A DNA stretch of 64,000 nt from positions 1 through 64,000 of the forward strand of contig JAEEOP010000040.1 of assembly GCA_016284295.1 (NCBI GenBank), in the 5' to 3' direction. The notes beneath the pieces are model-generated. The model ran no database searches. It saw nothing but the letters and a program-made list of their open reading frames with translations, and was not told where the DNA came from. This stretch comes from Methanomassiliicoccaceae archaeon. Lineage in GTDB: Archaea > Thermoplasmatota > Thermoplasmata > Methanomassiliicoccales > Methanomethylophilaceae. The position numbers and the translations under genes were made by a program. Of this stretch, positions 51,250-58,901 are shown one piece after another (the stretch's first letter is position 1; the number at the start of each line of letters is the position of its first letter).

Positions 51250-51779
51250 ACGACCTGAACATCCTCCTGGCCGGATTCGGGGGACAGGGCATCCTGTTCA
51301 CCGGAAAGGTCATCGCCTATGCAGGGCTGATGGAGGGCAAGGAGGTCTCATGGCTTCCGTCCTACGGCCCCGAGATGCGCGGAGGAACCGCGAACTGCAG
51401 CGTCTGCCTGTCCGAGAACAAGATCGGATCGCCCCTGGTCACCAACCCCGATGTCCTCGTGGCGATGAACCTCCCCTCGCTGGAGAAGTTCGAGAATGAC
51501 GTCGTCCCTGGAGGGATCATCATCGTCGACTCCTCGATCATCGCTAAGAAGGTCCAGCGCACGGATGTCAAGACCATCTACATCCCCGCATCGGAGATCG
51601 CAGAGGAGAACGGCATCAAGGGAGCCGCCAACATGGTCATCCTGGGCAAGCTGTTCAAGGAGACCTGCTTCTGCTCCGAGGAGAACCTGGACAAGGGGCT
51701 CCAGAAGACCATCCCTCCGAAGAAGATGGACCTGCTCGACAAGAACAGGCTCTGCATCAAACTCGGAAGGGAGAACTGA
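51246..51779 (+). CDS. korC: 2-oxoacid:ferredoxin oxidoreductase, gamma subunit
   Basis: 177 residues starting [20 protein letters not shown], with [19 protein letters not shown], the gamma-domain signature. It completes the four-subunit enzyme. The ATG overlaps the korB stop (ATGA). It is the last gene of the rightward operon. Confidence 0.94.
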   Translation: MNDLNILLAGFGGQGILFTGKVIAYAGLMEGKEVSWLPSYGPEMRGGTANCSVCLSENKIGSPLVTNPDVLVAMNLPSLEKFENDVVPGGIIIVDSSIIAKKVQRTDVKTIYIPASEIAEENGIKGAANMVILGKLFKETCFCSEENLDKGLQKTIPPKKMDLLDKNRLCIKLGREN

Positions 51780-51824
51780 AAACCGATGAATGCCGGTCCG
51801 GAGGACATCCGGGCTGGCCAACTT

Positions 51825-52100
51825 CTTATAATGTTATACAAAGGCTGGACCCACTTAGAGCGAGCCTCTCATTGTTCTGCTTGTTGTTACCTCTCGGACC
51901 CCTGTGGAGACCATGAGGAAGATCGTCGCGCCTCAGCCAATCGGGGTTGATGTGCAAGAGACATTTTTCTCACTGATAAACAAGGTCCTTCGAGTACGTT
52001 GGAGCGACTAAGAACCTGCCGGAACACCATAGGCCTTGACGAACTAATCAAGAAGAAGGGTACCGGGGGACTACCACCTTCCCCCGGCTAAGTCGTTTTT
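51825..52100 (+). ncRNA. Unassigned region with a possible stable RNA
   Basis: No protein of credible length is seen between korC and the permease. A TATA-like CTTATAAT lies at 51825-51832. A 7-bp GC hairpin follows, CCGGGGG (52063-52069) / CCCCCGG (52081-52087), with TTTTT at 52096-52100. Together they would bound a transcript of about 245 nt. ACTTAG near the 5' end can pair with CTAAGT after the hairpin. I looked for SRP, RNase P and 5S features and found none convincing. A 30-codon TTG frame ends in the hairpin but uses codons rare in the neighbours. Confidence 0.3.
52063..52100 (+). terminator. Hairpin plus T5
   Basis: A perfect 7-bp stem with an 11-nt loop is followed after 8 nt by five T. 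On the plus strand it would end whatever is transcribed from 51825. On the minus strand it lies just downstream of the permease gene. Confidence 0.55.
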
Positions 52101-52125
52101 AGAGGTTAGAGTATGACATTACATC

Positions 52126-54021
52126 TTACTCTGTGTCAGACGATTTGCTGACCGTGATTTTCTTGGAGGTGACTCCAATGGCCTGCATCGCGAGGAGGAC
52201 GGCCGAGAGCACCAGTCCGCACACCGCGATGAAGAACGATCCGTCGAGTCCGGGGGCCCATGCAGCGAATACGACTGCGAGGACGAGACCGACGACCGTG
52301 ATGATCATGGATGCGAACGAGATCGCCTTGGAGGTCCTTCCGGGTATGAAGAAGTTGACCGACTGCAGGACGGCGACGAGGACTCCGATTGCGCAGATGA
52401 TCACGGGGATCATGGCCTCAAACGCGGTGCTGGTGCTCATGAGGTCGAGTCCGGTGACTCCCATGGACCAGTCTCCCATGACGGCCAGGAAGGTAATGCA
52501 GGCTCCAACGATTGCCAGGACTCCGTACAGCTTGGGCTTGGGGTTGGCATCCTTAGAGAACACCATACCGGCGACCATCTCGGGGTGGACCTGGGTGTTC
52601 CACCACTGCAGGACCATCCAGCAGGGGATGTACAGCAGGCTGGCCGCGATACCGATGAACACGTATGCGACTCCCATGAGGTCGTTGACGTAATAGAGCA
52701 GACCGGGGATCATGAAGAAGAACTCGAAGATCGCCATGAAGATGGCTCCGGGATATGCCCAGCGGGGCGCCTTGTAGACCCTCTCCACATCCTTGAAGCG
52801 GGAGTCGTGCCTGGACTTGACGAAGGCGAGCATGCACATTCCGATTGCGATGGAGAATCCGAGAGCGGATACCGCCAGGATCTGGGAGGCTGTGATGCCG
52901 GTCAGGATGATGACGAATCCGATGAAGACCTCGAAGTACATGGCGACCATGGGGACACCGTACGAGTTGGTCTTCGCGAACATCATGGGCAGGTTTCCAT
53001 CCTTCGCCATGATCTGGATGGTCCTCGCGGATCCCAGGAAGGCGGTCTGGATGATCATGACCATTCCTGCGATGAGCAGGATGACCGCGACTGCTCCTCC
53101 GATCTCTCCGAAATCGCTCTTGGCGATGGGGATGAGGGTGGCGGCTCCGGCCTCCTCGATGCCTGCGATACCGAGGGTCCCGTACATGAAGAACGAAATC
53201 ACGAAGTACATGAACAGACAGAGGAGTCCGCATGCGATGAGTGCCTTGGGGACGTCCTTTCCGGGGTTCTTGTACTCTGCTCCGTAAGTGGCGGCCGTCT
53301 CCCATCCGACTGCGCTCCACTGTGCGACAGTGAAGCATCCGAGGATCATCAGGATGGCGTTGGCATCCCACTGCCAGCCGGCCGGGACCATCTCGGATGT
53401 GATGGTCTCCATGTGGAACTGGCCGTTGAGGAGCGGCACGAACACGATGATGAGGATGGGGATGATCGTGATTATGGCGAGGATGAGCTGCGCCTTCGCG
53501 CCTCCCTCCAGACCCTTCCTTCCTGTCAGGATGATGAATCCGTAGATGAGTGCTCCGAGGAGGAGATAGAACAGGGTCTTGGTGAAGCCTTCGATGCCTG
53601 CGAAGGCCTGGAAATAACCGAACAGATAATCGCCGGTCATGATGGTGAAAATCGGGATGACGGGGACCCATGTGGCGAAATACGCCCAGGCTCCGAACGA
53701 ACCTATGAGACGGCCGGTGTTGATCTTCTTCCCTTTATACTTCTCATCGTCCCTGAAGACGTGCTGGATCGAACCTCCGATACCGGCGACTCCGAACGTG
53801 GCACAGAGCTCTCCGAGGGGAATGTTGATCAGGAAGCCCGAGAGGACCGAGAACGTCCATATGAGGATGGACATGGCCCAGAGGCTGACGGAAAGGTCGC
53901 AGAGGGAGGGCACGATGAGGATCGGTATCCCCATGGCGATGATGAGCCCCTGCTTCCAATCGATGTTACGAACCAGCTCATTCCCCGAGTTGGGTGTGCC
54001 GGTCTGAGATTCGCTTGTCAT
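52126..54021 (-). CDS. APC-superfamily amino acid/amine permease
   Basis: 631 residues with about 14 hydrophobic helices. The N-terminal GLIIAMGIPILIVPSLCDL is an APC-like opening helix. A helix-8 stretch (GSARTIQIMAKDGNLP) and a KAPRWAYPGAIFM loop are typical of APC (AAT/YfnA-like) permeases. The protein is long, with an extra helix pair at the C terminus. In methylotrophic methanogens related permeases are encoded with methylamine methyltransferases; none of those genes are here, so the substrate is open. Stop TAA. An unusually AT-rich region lies upstream. Confidence 0.9.
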   Translation of the reverse strand: MTSESQTGTPNSGNELVRNIDWKQGLIIAMGIPILIVPSLCDLSVSLWAMSILIWTFSVLSGFLINIPLGELCATFGVAGIGGSIQHVFRDDEKYKGKKINTGRLIGSFGAWAYFATWVPVIPIFTIMTGDYLFGYFQAFAGIEGFTKTLFYLLLGALIYGFIILTGRKGLEGGAKAQLILAIITIIPILIIVFVPLLNGQFHMETITSEMVPAGWQWDANAILMILGCFTVAQWSAVGWETAATYGAEYKNPGKDVPKALIACGLLCLFMYFVISFFMYGTLGIAGIEEAGAATLIPIAKSDFGEIGGAVAVILLIAGMVMIIQTAFLGSARTIQIMAKDGNLPMMFAKTNSYGVPMVAMYFEVFIGFVIILTGITASQILAVSALGFSIAIGMCMLAFVKSRHDSRFKDVERVYKAPRWAYPGAIFMAIFEFFFMIPGLLYYVNDLMGVAYVFIGIAASLLYIPCWMVLQWWNTQVHPEMVAGMVFSKDANPKPKLYGVLAIVGACITFLAVMGDWSMGVTGLDLMSTSTAFEAMIPVIICAIGVLVAVLQSVNFFIPGRTSKAISFASMIITVVGLVLAVVFAAWAPGLDGSFFIAVCGLVLSAVLLAMQAIGVTSKKITVSKSSDTE

Positions 54022-54133
54022 TGTATACTCATCCTTGGCACGTCCCTGTCGGGTGGTTTGCCGACCGGTTCAACAGTTTTATTGACGTGCCTGTAAATTT
54101 GTTGCAACATCAACAATATTAATATAAAAATAT

Positions 54134-54272
54134 ATTCAATTTTATAGGTGTTACAATATTTAAAATTATTTGTAAATACACAATTAGTATATAAACTGAC
54201 TAAGTTTAGTATATAAATGTACCTTTTGTTGGATATCTAGTTTATTATGTACATTTTCCTATAAAATTGAAT
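54134..54272. repeat. 15-bp perfect inverted repeat pair, 109 bp apart
   Basis: ATTCAATTTTATAGG at 54134-54148 and its exact reverse complement CCTATAAAATTGAAT at 54258-54272. They bracket the two TTAGTATATAAA copies. The arrangement looks like the termini of a small element or paired protein-binding sites. Confidence 0.65.
54184..54217. repeat. Tandem TTAGTATATAAA elements
   Basis: Identical 12-mers at 54184-54195 and 54206-54217, with start-to-start spacing of 22 nt (two helical turns). Each contains a TATATAAA core on the plus strand and TTTATATA on the minus strand, so they could be duplicate promoters for either direction or operator repeats. Confidence 0.6.
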
Positions 54273-54586
54273 TATTTTATTGAATAATAGACAAAAATAC
54301 ACAACATATATCAAAATTGTAGGCAGAATGATCCCGATTAGAAACAATCCCCGTCAATAGCCGTATTGCATTGGGTTAAGTTCAAATACTGGCCAAAATC
54401 GACTAGGTTCTATATTTAAAAATGATGGATTATACTTTTATTGAGTTCTCAATAATTTTATTGAACAAAACATGAAATCAAAAATCAGAGACGATATCCA
54501 TAGGATTTCGGGTTGCGATGAAATTGTGGTGAGAATGATGGTCGCAGACGATCGGAACCGCCTGCGACCTGTAAGTGAATCGGGTT

Positions 54587-55372
54587 TCAGTTGCCCATCT
54601 TGTTATCGGACAGGTGCTTCTTCAGGGCATCCACATAGAGGTCGGGTGAGATTGTGTGTCCCTCTCCCGGGATCTCGATGTACCTGCAGTCAGGGATGGA
54701 TTTAGCGATGGCCCTTCCCTTCAGCGGCTCGACCATGATATCCATTCCTCCGTGGACAACCAGCGTGGGCGCCTTGATGTTCTGCGTCTTGTCGGTGGTG
54801 TCGAACTTGTCCATGGACATCATCTGCTTCAGGAGCTCCTCTGGCTTCTCAGGATGCCTGGGGATCGGCATGATCGTGCCTTTCCTGGCGAATGCCTCGA
54901 AGGTGCTCTCGGGGAAGCAGAACGAGTTGAACAGGATGTTGACCTGGTCCACGGTGCACTGTCCGTCCACGGCGGACTTCGCCATCATGTACATGAAGTA
55001 TGCGGACCTGTGGGGCCTGAACTGGTACGATGATACGAGCGTGAGGGTCTGGACCCTGTCGGCGTATCTGAGCCCGAGGGACTGCGCCACGAGGGACCCC
55101 ATGGACCATCCCACGATGTGGGCCTTGTAGATATGGAGGTAATCCATCAGGTGGATCACATCGTCCGCCAGAATATCGATCTGAATGTCGCCCTTGTATT
55201 CGGTCTGTCCGACACCGCGGTTGTCAAGGGTGATTACCCTATATCCTTTCAGCAGCGGGACCATACCCTTCCAGAAGCGGTGGTTGGCTCCGATGCCCGC
55301 GATGAGGATCACTGGTTCCCCAGTGCCTTCCTCTTCGTAATACATCTTCACATCCTGAAGTTCAGCGAACAT
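54587..55372 (-). CDS. Alpha/beta-hydrolase
   Basis: 261 residues starting MFAELQDVKMYYEEEGTGE. The oxyanion-region motif is VILIAGIGANHRFW, the nucleophile elbow is GWSMGS (Ser near residue 93), the acid is in VVHGGMDIMV, and the catalytic His is in GEGHTIS. The substrate is unknown; the fold covers esterases, lactonases and thioesterases. The ATG at 55372 lies about 25 nt from a TTTTTATGC TATA-like box, suggesting a leaderless transcript; an ATG six codons upstream is the alternative. Confidence 0.88.
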   Translation of the reverse strand: MFAELQDVKMYYEEEGTGEPVILIAGIGANHRFWKGMVPLLKGYRVITLDNRGVGQTEYKGDIQIDILADDVIHLMDYLHIYKAHIVGWSMGSLVAQSLGLRYADRVQTLTLVSSYQFRPHRSAYFMYMMAKSAVDGQCTVDQVNILFNSFCFPESTFEAFARKGTIMPIPRHPEKPEELLKQMMSMDKFDTTDKTQNIKAPTLVVHGGMDIMVEPLKGRAIAKSIPDCRYIEIPGEGHTISPDLYVDALKKHLSDNKMGN

Positions 55373-55443
55373 AGAACCCCCATTTTGCATTTAGCATAAA
55401 AAGCAATCACCGATAACAACGGATATTACAAAAGCTTTCGCTA

Positions 55444-55489
55444 TCTGGGATTCGCCCTGGCACAGGCTGCATGGGGCCTGATTCCCAGA
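55444..55489 (-). terminator. Two-tier hairpin after the pilin-like genes
   Basis: Outer arms TCTGGGA (55444-55450) / TCCCAGA (55483-55489) and inner arms CAGGC (55463-55467) / GCCTG (55476-55480). It starts 5 nt after the stop at 55494 on the minus strand. Confidence 0.45.
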
Positions 55490-55493
55490 ATCG

Positions 55494-55922
55494 TCAGCGT
55501 ATGCCGAGATGGACGCTCAAGTCCCCGCCTGTGGAGACCTTCATCGTCCTTTCGCTGGATGTGGGATAGAATCCCCCGGGATCGCCTATGGTCTTTTCGG
55601 ATCCGCCGTACTCGTAGCGGAGGCAGTACCTGTTATCGCCGAACAACGAGTCCAACACCGACTTCAAATATCCTTCTACAGCGCACTCGTGGTTCAGGGA
55701 ATACGCCATGATGTCCGAAACGTATGACAGGGAATCGTCTTGGATGTCGGTCATGTCCGACAGCCTTATCTCCACGGAGGACAGACCAGCGAGGAAGTCA
55801 TCCGGATTGGGGCCGTCGTCGGCACCACTATAGGAGGTCGCGATGCCCACGGATATCGCCATCATTATGACGATCAGGAATATCATCGCGTCCAGGAAGG
55901 CGGTCAGTCCTCTGCGGTTCAT
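55494..55922 (-). CDS. Type IV pilin-like protein 2
   Basis: 142 residues starting MNRRGLTAFLDAMIFLIVIM. The short basic N terminus ending RRG just before a hydrophobic helix fits a class III (prepilin) signal peptide. A small extracytoplasmic domain follows, with two Cys (HECAVEG and RYCLRYEY) that could form a disulfide. The ATG overlaps the stop of the preceding pilin-like gene (ATGA). The assembly ATPase and TadC-like genes at 58902-61996 are the probable partners. Confidence 0.7.
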   Translation of the reverse strand: MNRRGLTAFLDAMIFLIVIMMAISVGIATSYSGADDGPNPDDFLAGLSSVEIRLSDMTDIQDDSLSYVSDIMAYSLNHECAVEGYLKSVLDSLFGDNRYCLRYEYGGSEKTIGDPGGFYPTSSERTMKVSTGGDLSVHLGIR

Positions 55923-56311
55923 ATGTATGATACCACCTCGATGACCGCAGGGATGTGCCTCCCGTTCTCGTACTCCAGGACTTCTGAGAAACGCTTGGAC
56001 GAGCTGATGTCCGAGACCTTGCCGACCATGAATGAGTGCTCCTCTTCTGAGAAATACGGTATCGTGACCGTGACCTGCATCCCCACGATGTCGAATTCGC
56101 CGAGACAGCTGTACATATACGATTCCGATACCTTGACGCCGTCTGAGATGTCCACATCGAGCGATCCCGGATCCATGTCCTCCAGCGGATCGTATGCCGC
56201 TACGGAGGATGATGCGAGGAACGCCATGTACATCCCGAGCACGGCTATGACCGCCATCAGAGATATCATGGCCTCCATGAAACCCATGTCCGCATGCCTG
56301 TCGCTGATCAT
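55919..56311 (-). CDS. Type IV pilin-like / TadE-like protein 1
   Basis: 130 residues. A short N-terminal segment ends in DMGF, followed by one long hydrophobic helix (MEAMISLMAVIAVLGMYMAF) and a beta-rich domain. This is the plan of minor pilins and TadE-like proteins, but the residue before the Gly is Met, so prepilin processing is less certain than for its partner. A TTTTAATG TATA-like element about 25 nt upstream predicts a leaderless transcript. Confidence 0.65.
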   Translation of the reverse strand: MISDRHADMGFMEAMISLMAVIAVLGMYMAFLASSSVAAYDPLEDMDPGSLDVDISDGVKVSESYMYSCLGEFDIVGMQVTVTIPYFSEEEHSFMVGKVSDISSSKRFSEVLEYENGRHIPAVIEVVSYI

Positions 56312-56366
56312 GCCCGTCCTTTCGCGGGCTGGACATTAAAACGTGACTGTTGCAGGCAACACTGCG

Positions 56367-58265
56367 TCAGACCTTGCGGGCGTACAGGCCGCGGGTGGTG
56401 GTGCCCCCGCACATCTGCTTCAGCCTCGCCCTCAGCTTCTCGTCCGGCTCCCTGCACATCCTGCCGACGGCCTTCACCAAAGCGGATGGCCTCTTCCTCA
56501 GGTCCAGGCCGACCGATGCGACCCCCGACCTTCCGAGCTCCGGGATCAGGTCCAGCAGATCGAGGTCCACGGAGTTGAGGATGTGAGAGAATCCCCTAGA
56601 ATCCTTGTACACCGGGAAGGATGCGCCGGTCTCGTCCGTGAGGGAGCCGTTGTCCATCGCGGGATCCCTGGTGTACATCAGCTCCGTCCTCCCGAAGGCC
56701 ATGACCTCGGTCCTGCCGGGATAGTATGCCATGAGATTGGAGACCTCGTTCCTGGAGAGCTCCACGGACAACGTGGTCTGGTAGAGCGGCATCGGGAACG
56801 ACGAGTTGAACATGTTCATCAGATTGCTCCCGTAGATCCTGGGGGCATCCTTGCAGGCCCTGTACTGGCCGGGATTGTTCACCATCACCGGGCGGTCGTT
56901 GAACGAGAACTCGTCCAGAGCATCGAACCTGGGGAGCAATGCGACGCATTCCACATCGCCGACGGCCTCCATGGCCTCGTCGATGCGGTCCATGTTGTCG
57001 AAGTATATCCTGTCCGCGTACGGCAACGCCGCTTCCAGGTTCTTGATGGAGCTCACATAGAATGACAGTTCTGGATCCAGGTCGCGCACGGGCTGCTTCT
57101 CCAGCTTCACGCGGGCCTCCGGCCTCGGAGTGTCCCCCCTGAACCTGGGAGTGTTCCCGATCTCGTTCTTGATCACATCTATACGGGGGTCGTAGGTCCT
57201 GTAGATCTGGTAGTCCCCATCCTTGATCTTGAACGGCACGTGGATGGGATCCAGGTCCATGACCTTGAATCCTCCGATCTTCTCGTCGCCGCTGAAAATG
57301 GAGAGCCCGTCCTTGATCCCCACGGGCTCGTCGAACTCCGTGACGATGGCTCCGTTACGGATCCTGACGTCCGCTATGTAGAATCCCCTGTTGTCCGGGT
57401 ACAGCGACTGCACCGGGGAGACCACTCCTCCTAGGTATCCGTCGCAGGTGCCCCTGTTGAACACCGTTCTGAGAAGCTCGAGGATCTCGTCAAACTCCTC
57501 CCCCTTCTCGCCTTCCATCGCCATGGAGTACGCCTTGGATGCCAGGTACGTGTATGGCGGGGACCTCATGCGCCCCTCGATCTTCAGGGATGTGACGCCC
57601 AGCTTGTCCAGGTCCTCCAAGTACTTCATGCCGTAGATGTCCGCGCAGCTCATGAAATATCCCTGCTCGCCGTCGCGGATGTAGCGCTTCCTGCAGGGCT
57701 GGGCGCAGGAACCTCTGTTCCCGCTGCGTCCGCCGATGAAACTTGAGAGAAGGCATCCTCCCGACATGCAGTAGCAGAGCGCACCCTGGATGAACACCTC
57801 GGTCTCTATGGGCGATTCGGGGATTATCCTCCCCAGTTCCTCCATGGTGAGCTCCCTGGCCAGGACCACGCGGTCCAGACCGTGCTCGGCGCACCACTCT
57901 ATGCCCTTGAGGGAATGGATCTGCATCTGCGTGGAAGCATGCTTGGGGATGTCCACGCTTGTGAGGTTCTTGAGAAGGCCCAGGTCCTGGATGATGATCG
58001 CATCCGCATCTATGTCCTTAAGGAACTTGACGAAGGCCACTGCCTCCTCCATCTCGGAGTTCTTGATCAGGGTGTTCACCGTGACGTGGACCTTCACGTC
58101 ATGGTCGTGGGCGTAGGCTATGGCCCCTTCGAGCTCGCCGTCGCTGAAATTGCCTGCGAATGCGCGGGCCCCGAAACTCTTACCCGCTAGGTACACTGCG
58201 TCACATCCGCCCTTGATCGCAGCCACGAGGCTGTCGGGCGATCCTGCCGGCGATAGTATCTCCAT
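56367..58265 (-). CDS. U32 peptidase-family protein
   Basis: 632 residues starting MEILSPAGSPDSLVAAIKGGCDAVYLAG. A TIM-barrel-like N-terminal U32 domain carries the Cys signature CYCMSGGCLLSS, then GNRGSCAQPCRKRY and CADIYGM. A long C-terminal part of DUF3656 kind follows. Bacterial relatives (RlhA, TrhP) hydroxylate rRNA or tRNA rather than cut peptides, so an RNA-modification role with an Fe-S or metal centre is possible. It is a single gene dividing the pilus-type genes. Confidence 0.9.
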   Translation of the reverse strand: MEILSPAGSPDSLVAAIKGGCDAVYLAGKSFGARAFAGNFSDGELEGAIAYAHDHDVKVHVTVNTLIKNSEMEEAVAFVKFLKDIDADAIIIQDLGLLKNLTSVDIPKHASTQMQIHSLKGIEWCAEHGLDRVVLARELTMEELGRIIPESPIETEVFIQGALCYCMSGGCLLSSFIGGRSGNRGSCAQPCRKRYIRDGEQGYFMSCADIYGMKYLEDLDKLGVTSLKIEGRMRSPPYTYLASKAYSMAMEGEKGEEFDEILELLRTVFNRGTCDGYLGGVVSPVQSLYPDNRGFYIADVRIRNGAIVTEFDEPVGIKDGLSIFSGDEKIGGFKVMDLDPIHVPFKIKDGDYQIYRTYDPRIDVIKNEIGNTPRFRGDTPRPEARVKLEKQPVRDLDPELSFYVSSIKNLEAALPYADRIYFDNMDRIDEAMEAVGDVECVALLPRFDALDEFSFNDRPVMVNNPGQYRACKDAPRIYGSNLMNMFNSSFPMPLYQTTLSVELSRNEVSNLMAYYPGRTEVMAFGRTELMYTRDPAMDNGSLTDETGASFPVYKDSRGFSHILNSVDLDLLDLIPELGRSGVASVGLDLRKRPSALVKAVGRMCREPDEKLRARLKQMCGGTTTRGLYARKV

Positions 58266-58387
58266 GATCTAACTCCATCCTCAAGATAGAGGGTTCACCT
58301 ATATTATTGATGGTCGGTCCAGGATAGCGCAACATCTGGCGCTGTTACGGTACAGGTTCGCTTTTTATTACGCCGGCCGACGAACAC

Positions 58388-58897
58388 ATGTCCATGGATG
58401 AAAGAATCGGGAGACTGATATCAGGTCTCCACAAGGATAAAGGCGACGTGGAATGTTCGGTCGAGGGAAACGCTATGATCATAGACTGCTCCGGATGCGA
58501 TCTGATGCCGGAGCCCGGTACGCCGGAATGCATGAGATGTATGGTCGACAGGATGAGCGGGTGCGGAGGCACCGAACGGATAATCCTGAGGACCGGGAAG
58601 GATCTTGAGATATCCGGCAATTCCGCCAGGGCCATCAGGGGCATAGCATCCCTGAAGAGATGGTCCGTGCCCCTAAAGGAACGCGACAGGAGATGCAGAA
58701 GATGCGGAACGTCCAGGACCAAGGTGATGAACGTGGTCTGGGAGTCCTTCCCCGATCCCGGATTCCATTCCGCGAAGGAACTGCTTGGAACGGCATCAAA
58801 GGATGAATCGTGCGCGTCCTGCCTCAGGCTCACCGCCAGGGCGCTCGAACAGCTGGAGTCCGACCTCGAGAGGGTGAGGCTGGAGCTGCTGGGGTGA
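58388..58897 (+). CDS. Cys-rich protein preceding a secretion ATPase
   Basis: 169 residues. It contains four Cys-x2-Cys-like pairs: CSGCD, CMRCM, CRRCG and CASCL, with further Cys at CGG. This suggests two zinc sites or an Fe-S site. The C-terminal helix is charged. No family recognised. The stop is 4 nt before the ATPase ATG, so they share a transcript. A TTTTTATTA box about 22 nt upstream predicts a leaderless mRNA. Confidence 0.78.
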   Translation: MSMDERIGRLISGLHKDKGDVECSVEGNAMIIDCSGCDLMPEPGTPECMRCMVDRMSGCGGTERIILRTGKDLEISGNSARAIRGIASLKRWSVPLKERDRRCRRCGTSRTKVMNVVWESFPDPGFHSAKELLGTASKDESCASCLRLTARALEQLESDLERVRLELLG

Positions 58898-58901
58898 TGG
58901 G

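Larger units (their letters stand above)
54022..54586. other. AT-rich intergenic island with repeats
   Basis: About 400 bp (54090-54480) is strongly AT-rich, in contrast to the GC-rich genes around it. It holds a 15-bp perfect inverted repeat, a 12-bp tandem element with TATA cores, and several copies of TTTTATTGA. No credible gene is seen: an open frame from 54472 runs into the antisense of the hydrolase gene. It probably contains the permease promoter and may be a mobile-element remnant or a regulated control region. Confidence 0.6.

Noticed and set aside
51998-52090. 30-codon TTG frame ending LIKKKGTGGLPPSPG
   Set aside because: It reads protein-like but uses CTA, CGA and AGA codons rare in neighbouring genes, has no Shine-Dalgarno, and its end coincides with a hairpin; treated as part of the unassigned RNA-like region.
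51825-52100. SRP RNA, RNase P RNA or 5S rRNA
   Set aside because: Looked for the SRP domain IV GGAAG/AGCAG core, the RNase P GAGGAAAGTC and ACAGAA-GGCTTA cores and 5S motifs; only weak partial matches were seen.
52585-54096. 503-codon open frame on the plus strand
   Set aside because: Antisense to the permease; Asp/Glu/His-rich composition typical of the complement of a membrane protein.
54472-54705. 77-codon frame starting MKSKIRDDIHRISG
   Set aside because: The start lies in the AT-rich island, but most of it overlaps the 3' end of the hydrolase gene in antisense and no family is seen; a short peptide at its start cannot be excluded.
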